From Liriodendron chinense (Eukaryota; Streptophyta; Magnoliopsida; Magnoliales; Magnoliaceae): a stretch of DNA of 64,000 bases. Below the pieces are notes generated by a model, which saw only the letters and a list, made by a program, of their open reading frames with translations, searched no databases and had not been told where the DNA came from. Both the position numbers and the translations under genes were made by a program. The stretch lies in NCBI GenBank assembly GCA_003013855.2, contig ML058386.1, positions 496,001 to 560,000 on the forward strand, written 5' to 3'. This document shows, piece by piece, positions 43,144 to 54,032 of this stretch. The stretch's first letter is position 1. The number at the start of each line of letters is the position of its first letter.

Positions 43144-44698
43144 TGTTGAGCTCTTAATTGTGCATATTCTAACCCCATTCATCACTCATTATGCAAGGTT
43201 TTTATGAGTTATAAACTAATCTAATGTTTGATTTGTGATTGTAGGGATGAGAGAGAGGAATCATCAATTGAAGACTTAAAGACACTATTTAGAAGCAAAG
43301 AAGATTGAAGGACCAAGTGTCAAAGGATGAAAGAAAGAAGTCAGAGAAAAGAAGAAAGAAAGCAGAAGACAATGCCCAAGACAGGTCGTCCGACCGGTCG
43401 TCCAAAGCCTAAGACTGGTTGTCCGACCGGTCCGATCACTCAACAGAGGAGCTCAGCGACCACAGCTCACTAGACTGTCCAAGACCGATTGTACGACCGG
43501 TCGTTCACCACTCAAACCGGTCGTGTGACCAGTCCTTGAATTAATTTTCTGGGTTTGAAAATTTCAGAAACTCTCTGGACAGATTTTTCACTTTTGTGAC
43601 CGGTTGTACGACTGGTCGTCCAGTAGCTTAGACCGGTCATGCGACCGGTCGTCTGCGTAATGAGGCGAGTTCTACAAGCCTCGAATTTCTCTGCGCATTG
43701 CGTACTCTTACGCAATTTTTGGAGGATTCTAATGCTGCAGAGCCTCCCCACTATAAAAGGACATCTAGGGATTGTTCCTAGGGTATCTTAGAAGGGTTTA
43801 AGCAAGGTGGGAGGTGGCGGAAGTGGATTTCGGAGTTCCACAACTCCTTCTAGTTTACTTTCTCGTTTTTATGTTTTCCTTAGTTGTTTCTTGTTTCCTT
43901 GGATCATGAACGGCTAAACCTCTTAGCTAGGGCTAAGAGGTGAAGCTTGTAGTGAATCTAAGATGTTTCAATTCGTTTAAATTAGTTTTAAGATTGGATT
44001 TCATGTTTATGAACAATGGTTTGAAGTTTAATTCAAGTTCTAAGTAGTTTTTCTTAGTCTTATGATGACTCATGGATGTTTGGAAGAAGTACTTGAATTC
44101 TTAATTGTTTTGTGTTAGTCTAGACCTGTATGATCCGAGGAATTGGACTACGCTCTAGTACTATGATCTTCATGTGGGAACTTCCTACCAAAGTTCTACT
44201 TTTATGGAATTCTGTAATATATGGGACTGTGTATATGATTTGAATAAGTTCAAATCATAATCTAGTTTTGTCTTGTGACAGGATTTAATGATGGTTATGA
44301 TTTTGATCTTAACCTATTGGAATAGGGACTGACCTATGCAATTGAGTATGCTCGTCCTAGCTTGCATTGAGTGAATCATACACATGGAACTTATATATGG
44401 CAGATTATTGGTTTAACTGATCTATCATCTGGCTTGATGGATCTTAATTTCGATTTTAGTTGAGAAAGTGAGAAACCACAGCGAATTGAGCATCAAGGAT
44501 TGCTACAAGTAGATCCTTAAACCCCTAGTGCCTTTATTAATTGATTACTTCAGTTTAAGTTCAAAATTGCTATTTACATCAATCTCCTTGAAAACTTATT
44601 TGTTAACTCTTAGTAGAAACTATTGGAAGTGTTTTGTGAATTCCTACATAAGTCCCTGTGGATCGACCTCGGTCTTACCGAGTTTATTACTACATCGC
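43144..44698 (+). repeat. A8: Athila-type LTR, solo or interrupted
   Basis: TGTTGAGCT to TACATCGC, 1,555 bp; the last 26 or so bases (AGCCTTACACTT...GAACA) are missing because A9 starts there. Palindrome array about 43383-43645, TATA box CTATAAAAGG 43751-43760, perfect hairpin 43919-43940 (arms CCTCTTAGC and GCTAAGAGG). The remainder of A8 should lie beyond the right edge of the window. Confidence 0.82.
43751..43760 (+). promoter_or_regulatory. A8 LTR TATA box
   Basis: CTATAAAAGG, about 105 bp after the palindrome array. Confidence 0.65.
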
Positions 44699-46061
44699 TG
44701 TTGGCTCGCCTCAAGTGCAAGGCTGCGATGTAGTAATAAAACTCGGTAAGACCGAGGTCGATCCACAGGGAATTGGATAACAAATTCCAAACTATTCCAG
44801 CAACTCAGTTTGCAATAGATAAGAGATTCAATTGGAATAATTATGCTAAAATCGTAACTTAATGAAAACAGTAATTTAAAGACACTAAGGCATTCAAGGA
44901 TCCACTTTTAGCGGTCCCATGTCAATCCAATCAATCCAAGCAAGATACACAACTAGATTTGAAATCCTATCTCTCATCTAGTTGGAAAATAAAGCATTAA
45001 ACACATCCAATCCCATTCAAGTTGAACTTCCAAGTTCTAGTCCCATTCAATTAATGTAGAATTCAAAATCATAGCCTTCGGAGTAACAGCCATGCCTATG
45101 GACTATGGCCTGCTCAAGGACTACTATAATTCGAATCTAAAGAAGCACCATATGATAATCTCAGAGAATTATAAGGAATCCATGTCCGGAGCACATGAAC
45201 TCTCATAAAACATCTCAAACTATCAACTTGAAGAACTAGAATAAATAAAAATCCAAACTTGAATTGAAATTACTTGAATTAACTGAATCAAACATGAAAT
45301 TGGCTACAAGCTTCACCTCTCAGCCTTAGCGGAGAGATTCTAGTCGAGCATTGTCATACTACAACTAGAATTCATGAAAAAGCTAGAAAACATAGAAAAA
45401 CTGGAGTTTGGAGGGTTGCAGACGCTCCACGACGGCTTCCTTCCTCTCCCAAGACGTCCCTTGGCTTCTATGATGCCCTAGGAAGAAGTCCTAGATGTCA
45501 TTTTATAGTATAGCACGGAAGGTTCTAGATTGCGCAAGAATTCCCGGACTGCGTAGAGAAAATCGGAGCTTCACGGAGAAGCTCTGTTACGCAGACGACT
45601 GGTCGCACGACCAGTCTGAGATCCCGGGCAAAAGAGTGAAAATAGTCGAGAGAGTTTTCAAAATTTTGGAACCAGATTTTTAATCTAAGGACCGGTCGTA
45701 CGACCGGTCTGAGCAGTTGACGACCGTTCGTACAACCGGTCGTGTATAGTCCAGCAAGCTTTGCAGTGTGGCCTCTTCTCTGTTGAGTGTTCGGACCGGT
45801 CGAACGACCGGTCCTGGCTATGGACGACCAGTCTTGGCTGCCTTTTTCTGCTTTCTTTCTCTCTCCTTTGACTTCTTTCTTCCTTTCTTCTTCTCTCCTC
45901 ATCCAATGGCTTCAAATGGCTCTTTTTAGTCTCCAATTGGGTGAATTCTTCTCTCACTCCTAAAATCACAAAACATGCATTAGATGGGCCTTTTAAGCAT
46001 GCAAACTATGCATATAATGCGATGTAATGGGCAATGCAATGTATAAATTGGAGGTTCAACA
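44699..46061 (-). repeat. A9 3' LTR
   Basis: 1,363 bp, ends TGTTGAACC and CGAGCCAACA on the minus strand. Weak TATA (CTATAAAATG) about 45499-45508, hairpin 45318-45339 with mismatches, diverged palindrome array about 45596-45835. Confidence 0.84.
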
Positions 46062-47192
46062 CACCCCCCAACTAGCTTTTTGCTAGTCCCGAGCAAAACA
46101 TGCGTGAATAAGTTCAAACCTCCAAAACTAACTCTCCTTCAGAAACCATGTTTCTATCCACTCCAAGACACACAAGAATAAAATTCAGAAAAATTAAGTG
46201 ATAGACGTTGAGACCTTAAACTCTCAAAACATAATAAGTGTCCATATGAAATTCCCGCTGATTGATTGATAAATAGAAGAACTCGAACAAAATTCAACCT
46301 AGTGTGCATAGTGAAAGTTCATCTCATGAATTTCTGGGATTATCTTCTTCATAGATCAACTAAACTATAGATCTCAAGTTGTATAGAGCAACAACAAGCC
46401 TATGACAGGAATTTGTCTTACCGTCCTTCCGACGGCTTTCACACTACGTCCCATTTCCAGCTTTGGTTACGGGTAGACCATCCCCTGGTTGGTAATAGGT
46501 AGCCCTTTTCGAAATTTTCCACCACTTTTCCATCATTCCCAATTTCATCATTCCTTTTCCTTTTTCTTTTAAATTAGATAGGTTTTTTAAAAATCCATAT
46601 CTTTCGTTATTTTCCCATGGACAAGGATGGACAAATTACCCCGGCTTGGTTTCTCAACACCTTAAATCAAAGTTTAGTTAATCCATGAATCGCATAATCC
46701 TTTCAACCCATGAAAATCGTGTAATGTGAACTAGGTGTAAAGGTGTTCAAATTTTCTATCAATCACAACAATAGGGAAACTAACATATAAAACCATTATG
46801 TTGGGAGGAATTCAAGACTCACAACATCACACACTTCGTATCTCCTCTTCTTATACTCATATCATCTCGGATGCATGGAAATAAGGATTTTTAAAGGAGT
46901 TTTGAAATTTTAGAAAATTTAAAAAAATTTGCACATATGAGGCTCGAAATGTTGCAACATTCTAAATGAAGGATCTCATCTCACCCCCTAACCAAATCTT
47001 GCATTGTCCTTAATGTAAAAAGATATGCAATGGGCATGAACATGAGAGCAATGGGAAAGTATAAGAGAGTGAGAACAATAATACATGCGAGAGTCGATCA
47101 TGGAAGTCTAAAATCCAACAACTCAACCTACTAAACAAGTGAAACTAAAACGACTAAACCTACCTATGTTATACCTCCGTCAGACTAGGAGA
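46062..47192 (-). other. A9 polypurine tract and noncoding 3' block
   Basis: Polypurine tract from 46062, pre-tract hairpin, structured stretch about 46390-46660, internal polypurine copy near 46984 with one substitution. No gene seen. Confidence 0.72.
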
Positions 47193-49205
47193 TCAATCAT
47201 CCAGATACACAGGATCGTTCAGAGTGATGGACATGTCCTCTGAATCAAATTTCTCAACAAATGGTTTAAGGCGTTGTCCATTAACTTTAAAACAATTACC
47301 ATTCGCTGCATTCTCAATCTCAACAGCCCCATGAAAAAAAAACTTCTTTGACAATATATGGGCCGGTCCATCGAGATCGTAATTTTTCCGAAAAAAGATG
47401 AAGTCGAGAATTGTACAAGAGCACTTTCTGTCCTTCATGGAAAGATTTTCTGAAGATGTGCTTGTCATGAAAGGCCTTCATCTTACTCTTGTAAATTCTC
47501 GAATTCTCATATGCATCGTTCCAGATCTCATCAAGCTCATTTAATTGAAGTTTGCGAAGCGAGCTAGCCTTGTTAATGTCAAAATTTAAAGCCCGAATTG
47601 CCCAATAGGCTTTGTGTTCAATCTCTATAGGCAAGTGGCAAGCATTCTCATAGACTAGTCTATAAAGAGACATTCCAATGGGTGTCTTGTAAGCAGTACG
47701 GTGAGCCCAAAGTGCATCATCTAATCTTAAGGACCAATCCTTGCGATCCGGCCTCACTGTCTTTTTCAAAATCTGTTGATATCCCTATTGGAGATTTTAG
47801 CTTGCCCACTTGTCTGTGGGTTGTATGGGGTACTCACTTTATGCCTAATACCATATTTCTTCATTAAAGCTTCAAAAGGTTTGTTGCAAAAGTTAGAACC
47901 ACCATCACTAATGATGGCTCGAGGCGTCTCAAATCTAGAAAGTATGTTTTCTTTAAGGAACTTGAGAACTGTACGATGATCGTTGGTTCTACATGGGATG
48001 GCCTCTATCCATTTAGACACATTGTATACGGCAAGCAATATATAGACATGTCCAAAAGATGAGGGGAATGGTCCCATGAAATCGATGTCCCAATAGTCAA
48101 AGACTTCAAGATGTTGAATTGGGGTAAGAGGCATCATATTTCGACGGGATAATCCTCTTAACTTTTGGCAATGCTCGCATGCTTTGCAAAACTCGTGGGT
48201 GTCCTTAAATAATGTGGGCCAATAAAAACCACACTGCAGAATTTTTACAGTGGTTTTCTTGGTGGAAAAATGACCCCCACATGCTTGATCATGATAAAAG
48301 GAGATGACGGAATTATGTTCATCATCAGGGACACATCTCCTTATAATTTGGTCTAAGCAATATTTAAACAATAGAGGTTCATCCTAGAAAAATCTGCGCA
48401 CTTCCCTTAGAAATTTACGTTTGTCCTGCGCAGTCCAATGAATTGGCATCGCACCTGTGGATAGATAATTAGCTATATCAGCGTACCATGGTGGATGCAT
48501 AGCAACAAAGAGTTGCTCATCAGGGAATGAGTCCTCAATAGGTGACTCGTCAATGGAATTAGGTAGGATTAGGTGGGATAGATGATCCGCCACCACATTT
48601 TCTACCCCTTCTTGTCTTTGATCTCCAAATCGAATTCTTGAAGGAGTAGGATCCATCTAAGCAAACGGGGCTTGGCATCCTTCTTAGAAAGAAAGTGTTT
48701 CAGCGCCGCATGATCTGTGTAAACGATGACTTTGGATCCTATTAAGTAAGGCCTGAATTCGTCCAAGGCAAAGATGATGGCTAGGAGCTCTTTCTCCATA
48801 GTTGAGTAATTAACTTGGGCGGGATTCAAGGTCCTACTTGCGTAGTAGATAACATGGGGCTTCTTATCCTTCTTTTGGCCTAACACCGCCCCAAAAGCAT
48901 AATCGCTCGCATCACACATCAACTCAAAAGGAATGGACCAATTCGGTGGTTGCATGATAGGAGCGGTTGTCAACATGTCTTTTAACTTTGAAAAAGTTAA
49001 TTGACATTCAGCACTCCACTCAAATTGGTTCTCCTTTTGTAGAAGGTTATATAAAGGCCTTGAGGTATTACTAAAATCCTTTATGAATCTTCTATAGAAA
49101 CCGGCGTGTCCAAGGAAGGACCACACATCGCGTATGCTTTTGGGTGGTGGTAGATTGGAAATTATGTCAATTTTTGCCTGGTCTACCTCTATTCCATTGG
49201 ACGAG
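47193..49205 (-). pseudogene. A9 pol: RT end, RNase H and integrase
   Basis: Aligns throughout with the end of A6 gag-pol. Breaks: an extra base in an A run near 47335, an indel near 47775, TGG to TAG near 48385, and a lost C near 48606. RNase H keeps LMCDASDYAFGAVL. Integrase keeps the D of WDIDFMGP and the D of ISDGGSNF, but the catalytic Glu reads Lys (SGQAKISN). At 49205 it is interrupted by A10 within the RT/RNase H connection and resumes at 56404 in the same frame once the insert is removed. Confidence 0.88.
49201..49205. other. A10 target site duplication, left copy
   Basis: ACGAG, repeated at 56404-56408. Confidence 0.9.
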
Positions 49206-51103
49206 TGTTGAACCTCCAATTTATACATTGCATTGCCCACTACATGACATGGTATGCATGATTTTCATGATTAAAAGGCCCATCTAATGAATGTTTTGTG
49301 ATTGTAGGGATGAGAGCGGACTTAACCCAATTGGAGACCAAAAGACCATGTTTAGGAGCCTTTGATGAAGGCCCAAGGTGGACCAAAGAAAGAAGAAAGC
49401 AAAGAGAGAGGAAGGAGAGAAAAAAAAAAGCAAAACTGGGTCCGACCGGTCAAGACCGGTCGGCTACACTTGCTGGACACCTGCCAGACAGGTCTAGACC
49501 GGTCAAGACCGGTCGGCCAGCCTTGTCCGACCGGTCAAGACCGGTCGGCCATGCAATTTTGCACTTCCAGATTTCAGGCAGCAAGCTATTCCCGTTTTGA
49601 AATTTTTGGAACAGTTTTCTGAAGCCATCTTGATGATATTTGGAAATCCAACACATCCATGTCGAATAGGAACTCGACGCCGAACTAACCCAAGTGGTTT
49701 CGTGTCGATCGGAGCTACGGATTGATCGTGGTGGCCAAAACAATACGAACTGTCCAGAAAGTTCCAGATTTCGCTGTTCCACTCTGGGCTGGTCCAGGTG
49801 ACCCATCATTGATGATATGAAGAATCTACTTTGACCATCTTTTAGAACACATCCATATATGAATAACCACAAAAGTTTCAGATCAAAAGGATGTGTGGTT
49901 TGATCGTACTGGTTGAAGAAAGATGGACCATCCAGAAAGATCCAACTGCGCAGAGTTTATAAAAGCCTTAAGTGTTCTAATTTTTGGACCACATTCTGGG
50001 ATTGTTTTGGACAATCTAATCCGTCTATCATGTAGAGGAGGAAGTGTTCTACCAATGTTCAAAATTTGGGATCAATCCAACATCTGTACACTCCGGAGCG
50101 TTGAAAGTAAGATGATTGGTTCTAAAGGTACCCGAAGTGCGCGATTTTGAGAGGCGGTCGGTGATATGATTGGTGGGCCCATTCAAAGGATAATCTTGAA
50201 AATCTAAATCATCTATGAGGAAGATCACATTACAAGGAAGCTACAAATCAAATTTGAGGGCAATCCGACCATTGGTTAAGCCGTACCAAGCGAAACAAAT
50301 TCTGCTATGTTGCTGTACTATTGCTGCACTATAAAAGGAGGTGCTCTCTTCTATTCCAAATCAACCAAGGACGTGGGAAGCAAGGAGTTCAAGTCCCAGG
50401 AGGCTACCTAGCCTCCTACAGCTAGTTTTTCTTCTTTTTCTTACTTCTAGTTCTAGTTTTAATATGCTTTTCCTTAGCTAACCTCTTAACTAGAGCTAGA
50501 GGTGAAATTTGTAGTTGGTTCCAATGCTTTAATTCTTTTATTTCAAGTACCCTTTTCTTAATTTTGGATTTTGAAGTTCTAGTTTGAATAAAGTTTGAAT
50601 TTTTAGATGAATTATGAGAGTTTGTGTGCTCCGGACATGAGTTCCTTGCAATTCTCTGAAATTACCATGATTGGGTTATTTGAATTTGAATTGTAGTAAC
50701 CCTTGAGCATGCCATAGTCCATAGGCATGGCTGTTACTCCGAAGGCTACAAGTTCAAGTTCTATGTGCTCCATTAGAACTAGAAATCTGATTTCCAGATT
50801 TAAGTGGGACTATTTGTGCTTGAATGTTATATCTTCCAATTAGATGAGAGATAGGACTTTGATTCTAATTGTGTTGTACTTGGATGAATGGATTGGCATT
50901 GGACTACTACAAGTGGATCCTTGATGCTCTAGTTCTTCTTAATTTCAGATTTTTCTATTTTATGTGAAAAACCATCTTCTCAAACTTCTTAGATTTTAGT
51001 TATTAGAGTACTTGGAATTGTTTACCTCTTTCCCTGTGGATCGACCTCGGTCTTACCGAGATTTATTACTACATCGCAGCCTTACACTTGAGGCGAGCGA
51101 ACA
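49206..51103 (+). repeat. A10 first LTR
   Basis: 1,898 bp from TGTTGAACC to GCGAGCGAACA. Array 49441-49552; TATA 50329-50338; hairpin region 50482-50502 imperfect. Belongs to the long-LTR type like A3. Confidence 0.9.
50329..50338 (+). promoter_or_regulatory. A10 first LTR TATA box
   Basis: CTATAAAAGG. Confidence 0.65.
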
Positions 51104-51109
51104 AGTTTT

Positions 51110-51127
51110 TGGCACCGCTGCCGGGGA
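51110..51127 (+). other. A10 primer binding site
   Basis: TGGCACCGCTGCCGGGGA; two changes from the perfect tRNA-Asp complement, one in the CpG. The same sequence recurs after the second LTR at 55949-55966. Confidence 0.8.
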
Positions 51128-51364
51128 AAAGGTTAAACGGTTCTAATTGTTCTAGTAGCTATAGAGTAGTTGTAGTTAGGTAGGATTTTCAGTTTTTATA
51201 GAAGTAGATTTTCTATTTTTTTTTTTACTAACAATTTTTTGTTTAATTTTGTAGGACATTGTTGCTGACATAGATCTCACTCTATTGGGTAACATCTCCC
51301 CATCTCCCTTCTTTTTGTTCTTTTTTCTAGAATATGGTAGTTTCCAAATCTTTAAAATTTCATC
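51128..51364 (+). other. A10 5' leader
   Basis: T-rich, no ORF of note. A near copy follows the second LTR. Confidence 0.6.
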
Positions 51365-52924
51365 ATGTATGATTGGACGAATGGTGCGTACAAGTACCTT
51401 TTGGAGGATGAGACGTCGGATTGGGAGACCCAAAATCATTATGATTGGAACCATTATAAGCATAAGTATTTTTCTGAGATTCAATCTTCTTCTAATACTC
51501 CCCCACGTAAGACACTGGGAGAGTATCGGAAAGAGATGAATAATGTCCGACCGGTTAGGACAATGTATGATCACTTGTATGGCTACACATATCAACAACC
51601 ATCTAAAAGCCCAACATATGACATGCATAATCCAAATTGGTGGGAGCATCAAAATTTCAACTTGGAAGATGAGCCAACCATGGATGCCAACAACTATCCT
51701 CAAGAGTTTCTCTCTCATGAGCCGCAACCGACACGAACTCTTGAGGATGTGCTGCGAGAGTTTATGGAAATAACTGAGCAATGTATACAAAACCTCTCGC
51801 CATCTCAAAATATTAAACCCAACATTGGGAACACCAAATCAATCCCCAACAATGAGGAGGATGAGGCTATCCAAGCCCAACCCTCTTCCGATTTAATGGA
51901 TAGACTTTTAAAGGAGATTGATTTCGATGATCCCAATGTCATCATCAATTATGGTGAGTCCACTATCTCTTTTAGATGCTTTGAACTTAATGATGAAGAG
52001 ATTTCAATGACGGTTGACGAACCCGAGGAATCCATAAAATTTGAAAGTGGTAGTGGGGTTGCCTACAATGAGGGTTTGGTGAATGGTTATGAACCTATGG
52101 TTTCTTTTTCCCAAGGGCATAATGATTATGAGTCTCTAGAGGATATGCATGCTAGAGAGATGGCCGAAGTCGATCTTTTTGAGTCCTTCCACCAACAACA
52201 CATGCCAAATTCTAGTGTGGTAGACCTCCCTTTGATTGAAAACTTTATTCCTTTGGATGATGAGGTGGCACAATCTGAAATTTTCAAAGATCAACCAATG
52301 TTAAATGATGTGCTTACAACTGAATCTGAAGAATTCTCTTTGGAAGACCTCCTCTCTATAGAGGAGGAATTCCTTACCATTGAAACAAAATTTCTTCAAT
52401 CATTAAGAGAGGATGAGGACCCTTCATCCGACTATCTCGATTTCCTAGAGGAATGCTTGGCCCACTCTTATGATCTTGATGATGAGATGATTAAGGAGTT
52501 GAATATTTTGTTAGACACGGTGTCAGTGCCTGAAGAATACATTTCCACTGATTTACACTCTTTACCATTGTTTGTGGAAGCACCGTACAATTCTGAAATT
52601 ATGGAAGAGACAACTTTAACTAATGAAAACTCGATGAATGTCTCTCCACCGTCATGGGTCCTTCAGCCCATTGAAAATTCTGATTGGGATGACCCATTTT
52701 TAATCAATCATAACCCAAATCAGAATTTGAGGAGATATATTTTTGCTGCTCTTATCTCCTCCTTTTATGCATGTGGTGTACAATACGATTGGACTTCAAT
52801 GATAAGAAGCACACATGTTTACTGTCGAGCAGGACTTTGGATGGTCCTCATGAGAAATTTATTGAAATTCATGAAGATCCTGCTCAACTTTGATCATGTA
52901 GTTGATCGGACTAATCAAAGGTAG
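51365..52924 (+). CDS. A10 acidic linker/C-module protein, intact
   Basis: 519 codons unbroken; start MYDWTNGAYKYLLEDE matches the A3 start and the second A10 copy at 56204. Parts: a Tyr/Trp/Asp-rich N-terminus (residues 1-60), a middle of acidic segments (EEDEAIQAQPSSDLMDRLL, YGESTISF, SLEDLLSIEEEFLTIETKF, EECLAHSYDLDDEMIKEL; about 120-420), then the C-module: ENSDWDDPFL, RRYIFAALISSFYACG, STHVYCRAGLWMVLMRNLLKF. No signal peptide, catalytic motif or known domain is recognised. The middle resembles the A6 protease-RT linker (LETCLAHVMDSKDPIISE). It is the only ORF of A10. Related copies in A3, A4 and A7 keep length and order. Function unknown. Confidence 0.8.
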   Translation: MYDWTNGAYKYLLEDETSDWETQNHYDWNHYKHKYFSEIQSSSNTPPRKTLGEYRKEMNNVRPVRTMYDHLYGYTYQQPSKSPTYDMHNPNWWEHQNFNLEDEPTMDANNYPQEFLSHEPQPTRTLEDVLREFMEITEQCIQNLSPSQNIKPNIGNTKSIPNNEEDEAIQAQPSSDLMDRLLKEIDFDDPNVIINYGESTISFRCFELNDEEISMTVDEPEESIKFESGSGVAYNEGLVNGYEPMVSFSQGHNDYESLEDMHAREMAEVDLFESFHQQHMPNSSVVDLPLIENFIPLDDEVAQSEIFKDQPMLNDVLTTESEEFSLEDLLSIEEEFLTIETKFLQSLREDEDPSSDYLDFLEECLAHSYDLDDEMIKELNILLDTVSVPEEYISTDLHSLPLFVEAPYNSEIMEETTLTNENSMNVSPPSWVLQPIENSDWDDPFLINHNPNQNLRRYIFAALISSFYACGVQYDWTSMIRSTHVYCRAGLWMVLMRNLLKFMKILLNFDHVVDRTNQR

Positions 52925-54032
52925 GTAGGTAGGTTAGGATTTATTTTTCTGCAATTAGGATTAAAAAAGTCTCATCGAGACAATGGAAGATGCTAGAATT
53001 GATCAACTGGCTATCTCAGGTACTATTGTTCTCACTCTCTCATATTTTACCATTGCTCTCATGTTTATGCTAATTGCATATCTTTTTACATTGAGGACAG
53101 TGCAAGATTTGGTTGGGGGGTCCTCATCTAGCATGTTGCAACATTTCGAGCCTCACATGCGTAAATTTTTTTGAATTTTCTAAAATTTCAAAACTCTTTT
53201 AGAAAACCTTATTTCCATGCATTTGAGATGATATGAGTATAAGAAGAGGAGATACAAAGTGTGTGATGTTGTAAGTCTTGAATTTCTCCCAACATAATGG
53301 TTTTATATGTTAGTTACCCTATTGTTGTGATTGATAGAAAATTTGAACACCTTCACACCAAGTTCACATTACACGATTTTCATGAGTTGAAAGGTTTATG
53401 TGATTTGTGGATTAGCTAGACTTTGATATAAAGGTGTTGAGAAACCAAGCCGGGGTATTTTGTCCATCCTTGTCCATGGGAAAATAATGAAAGATATGGA
53501 TTTTTAAAAATCCTATCTAATTTTAAAAGAAAAAGGAAAGAAAGGATGAAATCGGGAATGAAGGGAAAATGGTGGAAAATTTCGAAAAGGGCTACCTATT
53601 ACCAACCGGGGGATGGTCGAACTGTAACCAAATCCGGAAATGGGACGTAGTGTGAAAGCCGTCGGAAGGACGGTAAGGAAAATTCCTGTCATAAGCTTGT
53701 TGTTGCTCTGTGCACCTTAAAATCCATGGTTTACTTAATCTATGAAGAAGATAATCCCAGAAACTCATGAGATGAACTTTCACTATGCACACTAGGTTGA
53801 ATTTGTTCGAGTTCTTCTATTTATCAATCAATCAGCGAGAATTTCATATAGACACTTATTATGTTTTGAAAGTCCAAGATTTCAGCTTCTATCACCTAAT
53901 TTTTCCAAATTTTATACGTGTACATCTTGGAATGGATAGAAACATGGTTTCTGAAGGACAGTTAGGTTTGGAGGTTTGAAATTGTTTCACGCATGTTTTG
54001 CTCCGGACTAGCAAAAACCTGGTTGAGGGGTG
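52925..54032 (+). other. A10 noncoding 3' block and polypurine tract
   Basis: Internal polypurine copy about 53110-53121, structured stretch 53440-53705. The tract before the LTR is degenerate (GGTTGAGGGGTG, 54021-54032) and the hairpin before it is damaged (CTCCGGACTA). A short frame at 52983-53174 (MEDARIDQL..., hydrophobic) is discussed in the findings. Confidence 0.7.

Noticed and set aside
51365..52924. Acidic ORF as a host gene or an envelope gene
   Set aside because: It lies between primer site and 3' block of an element with clear ends, has no signal peptide or membrane segment, and recurs in four other elements.
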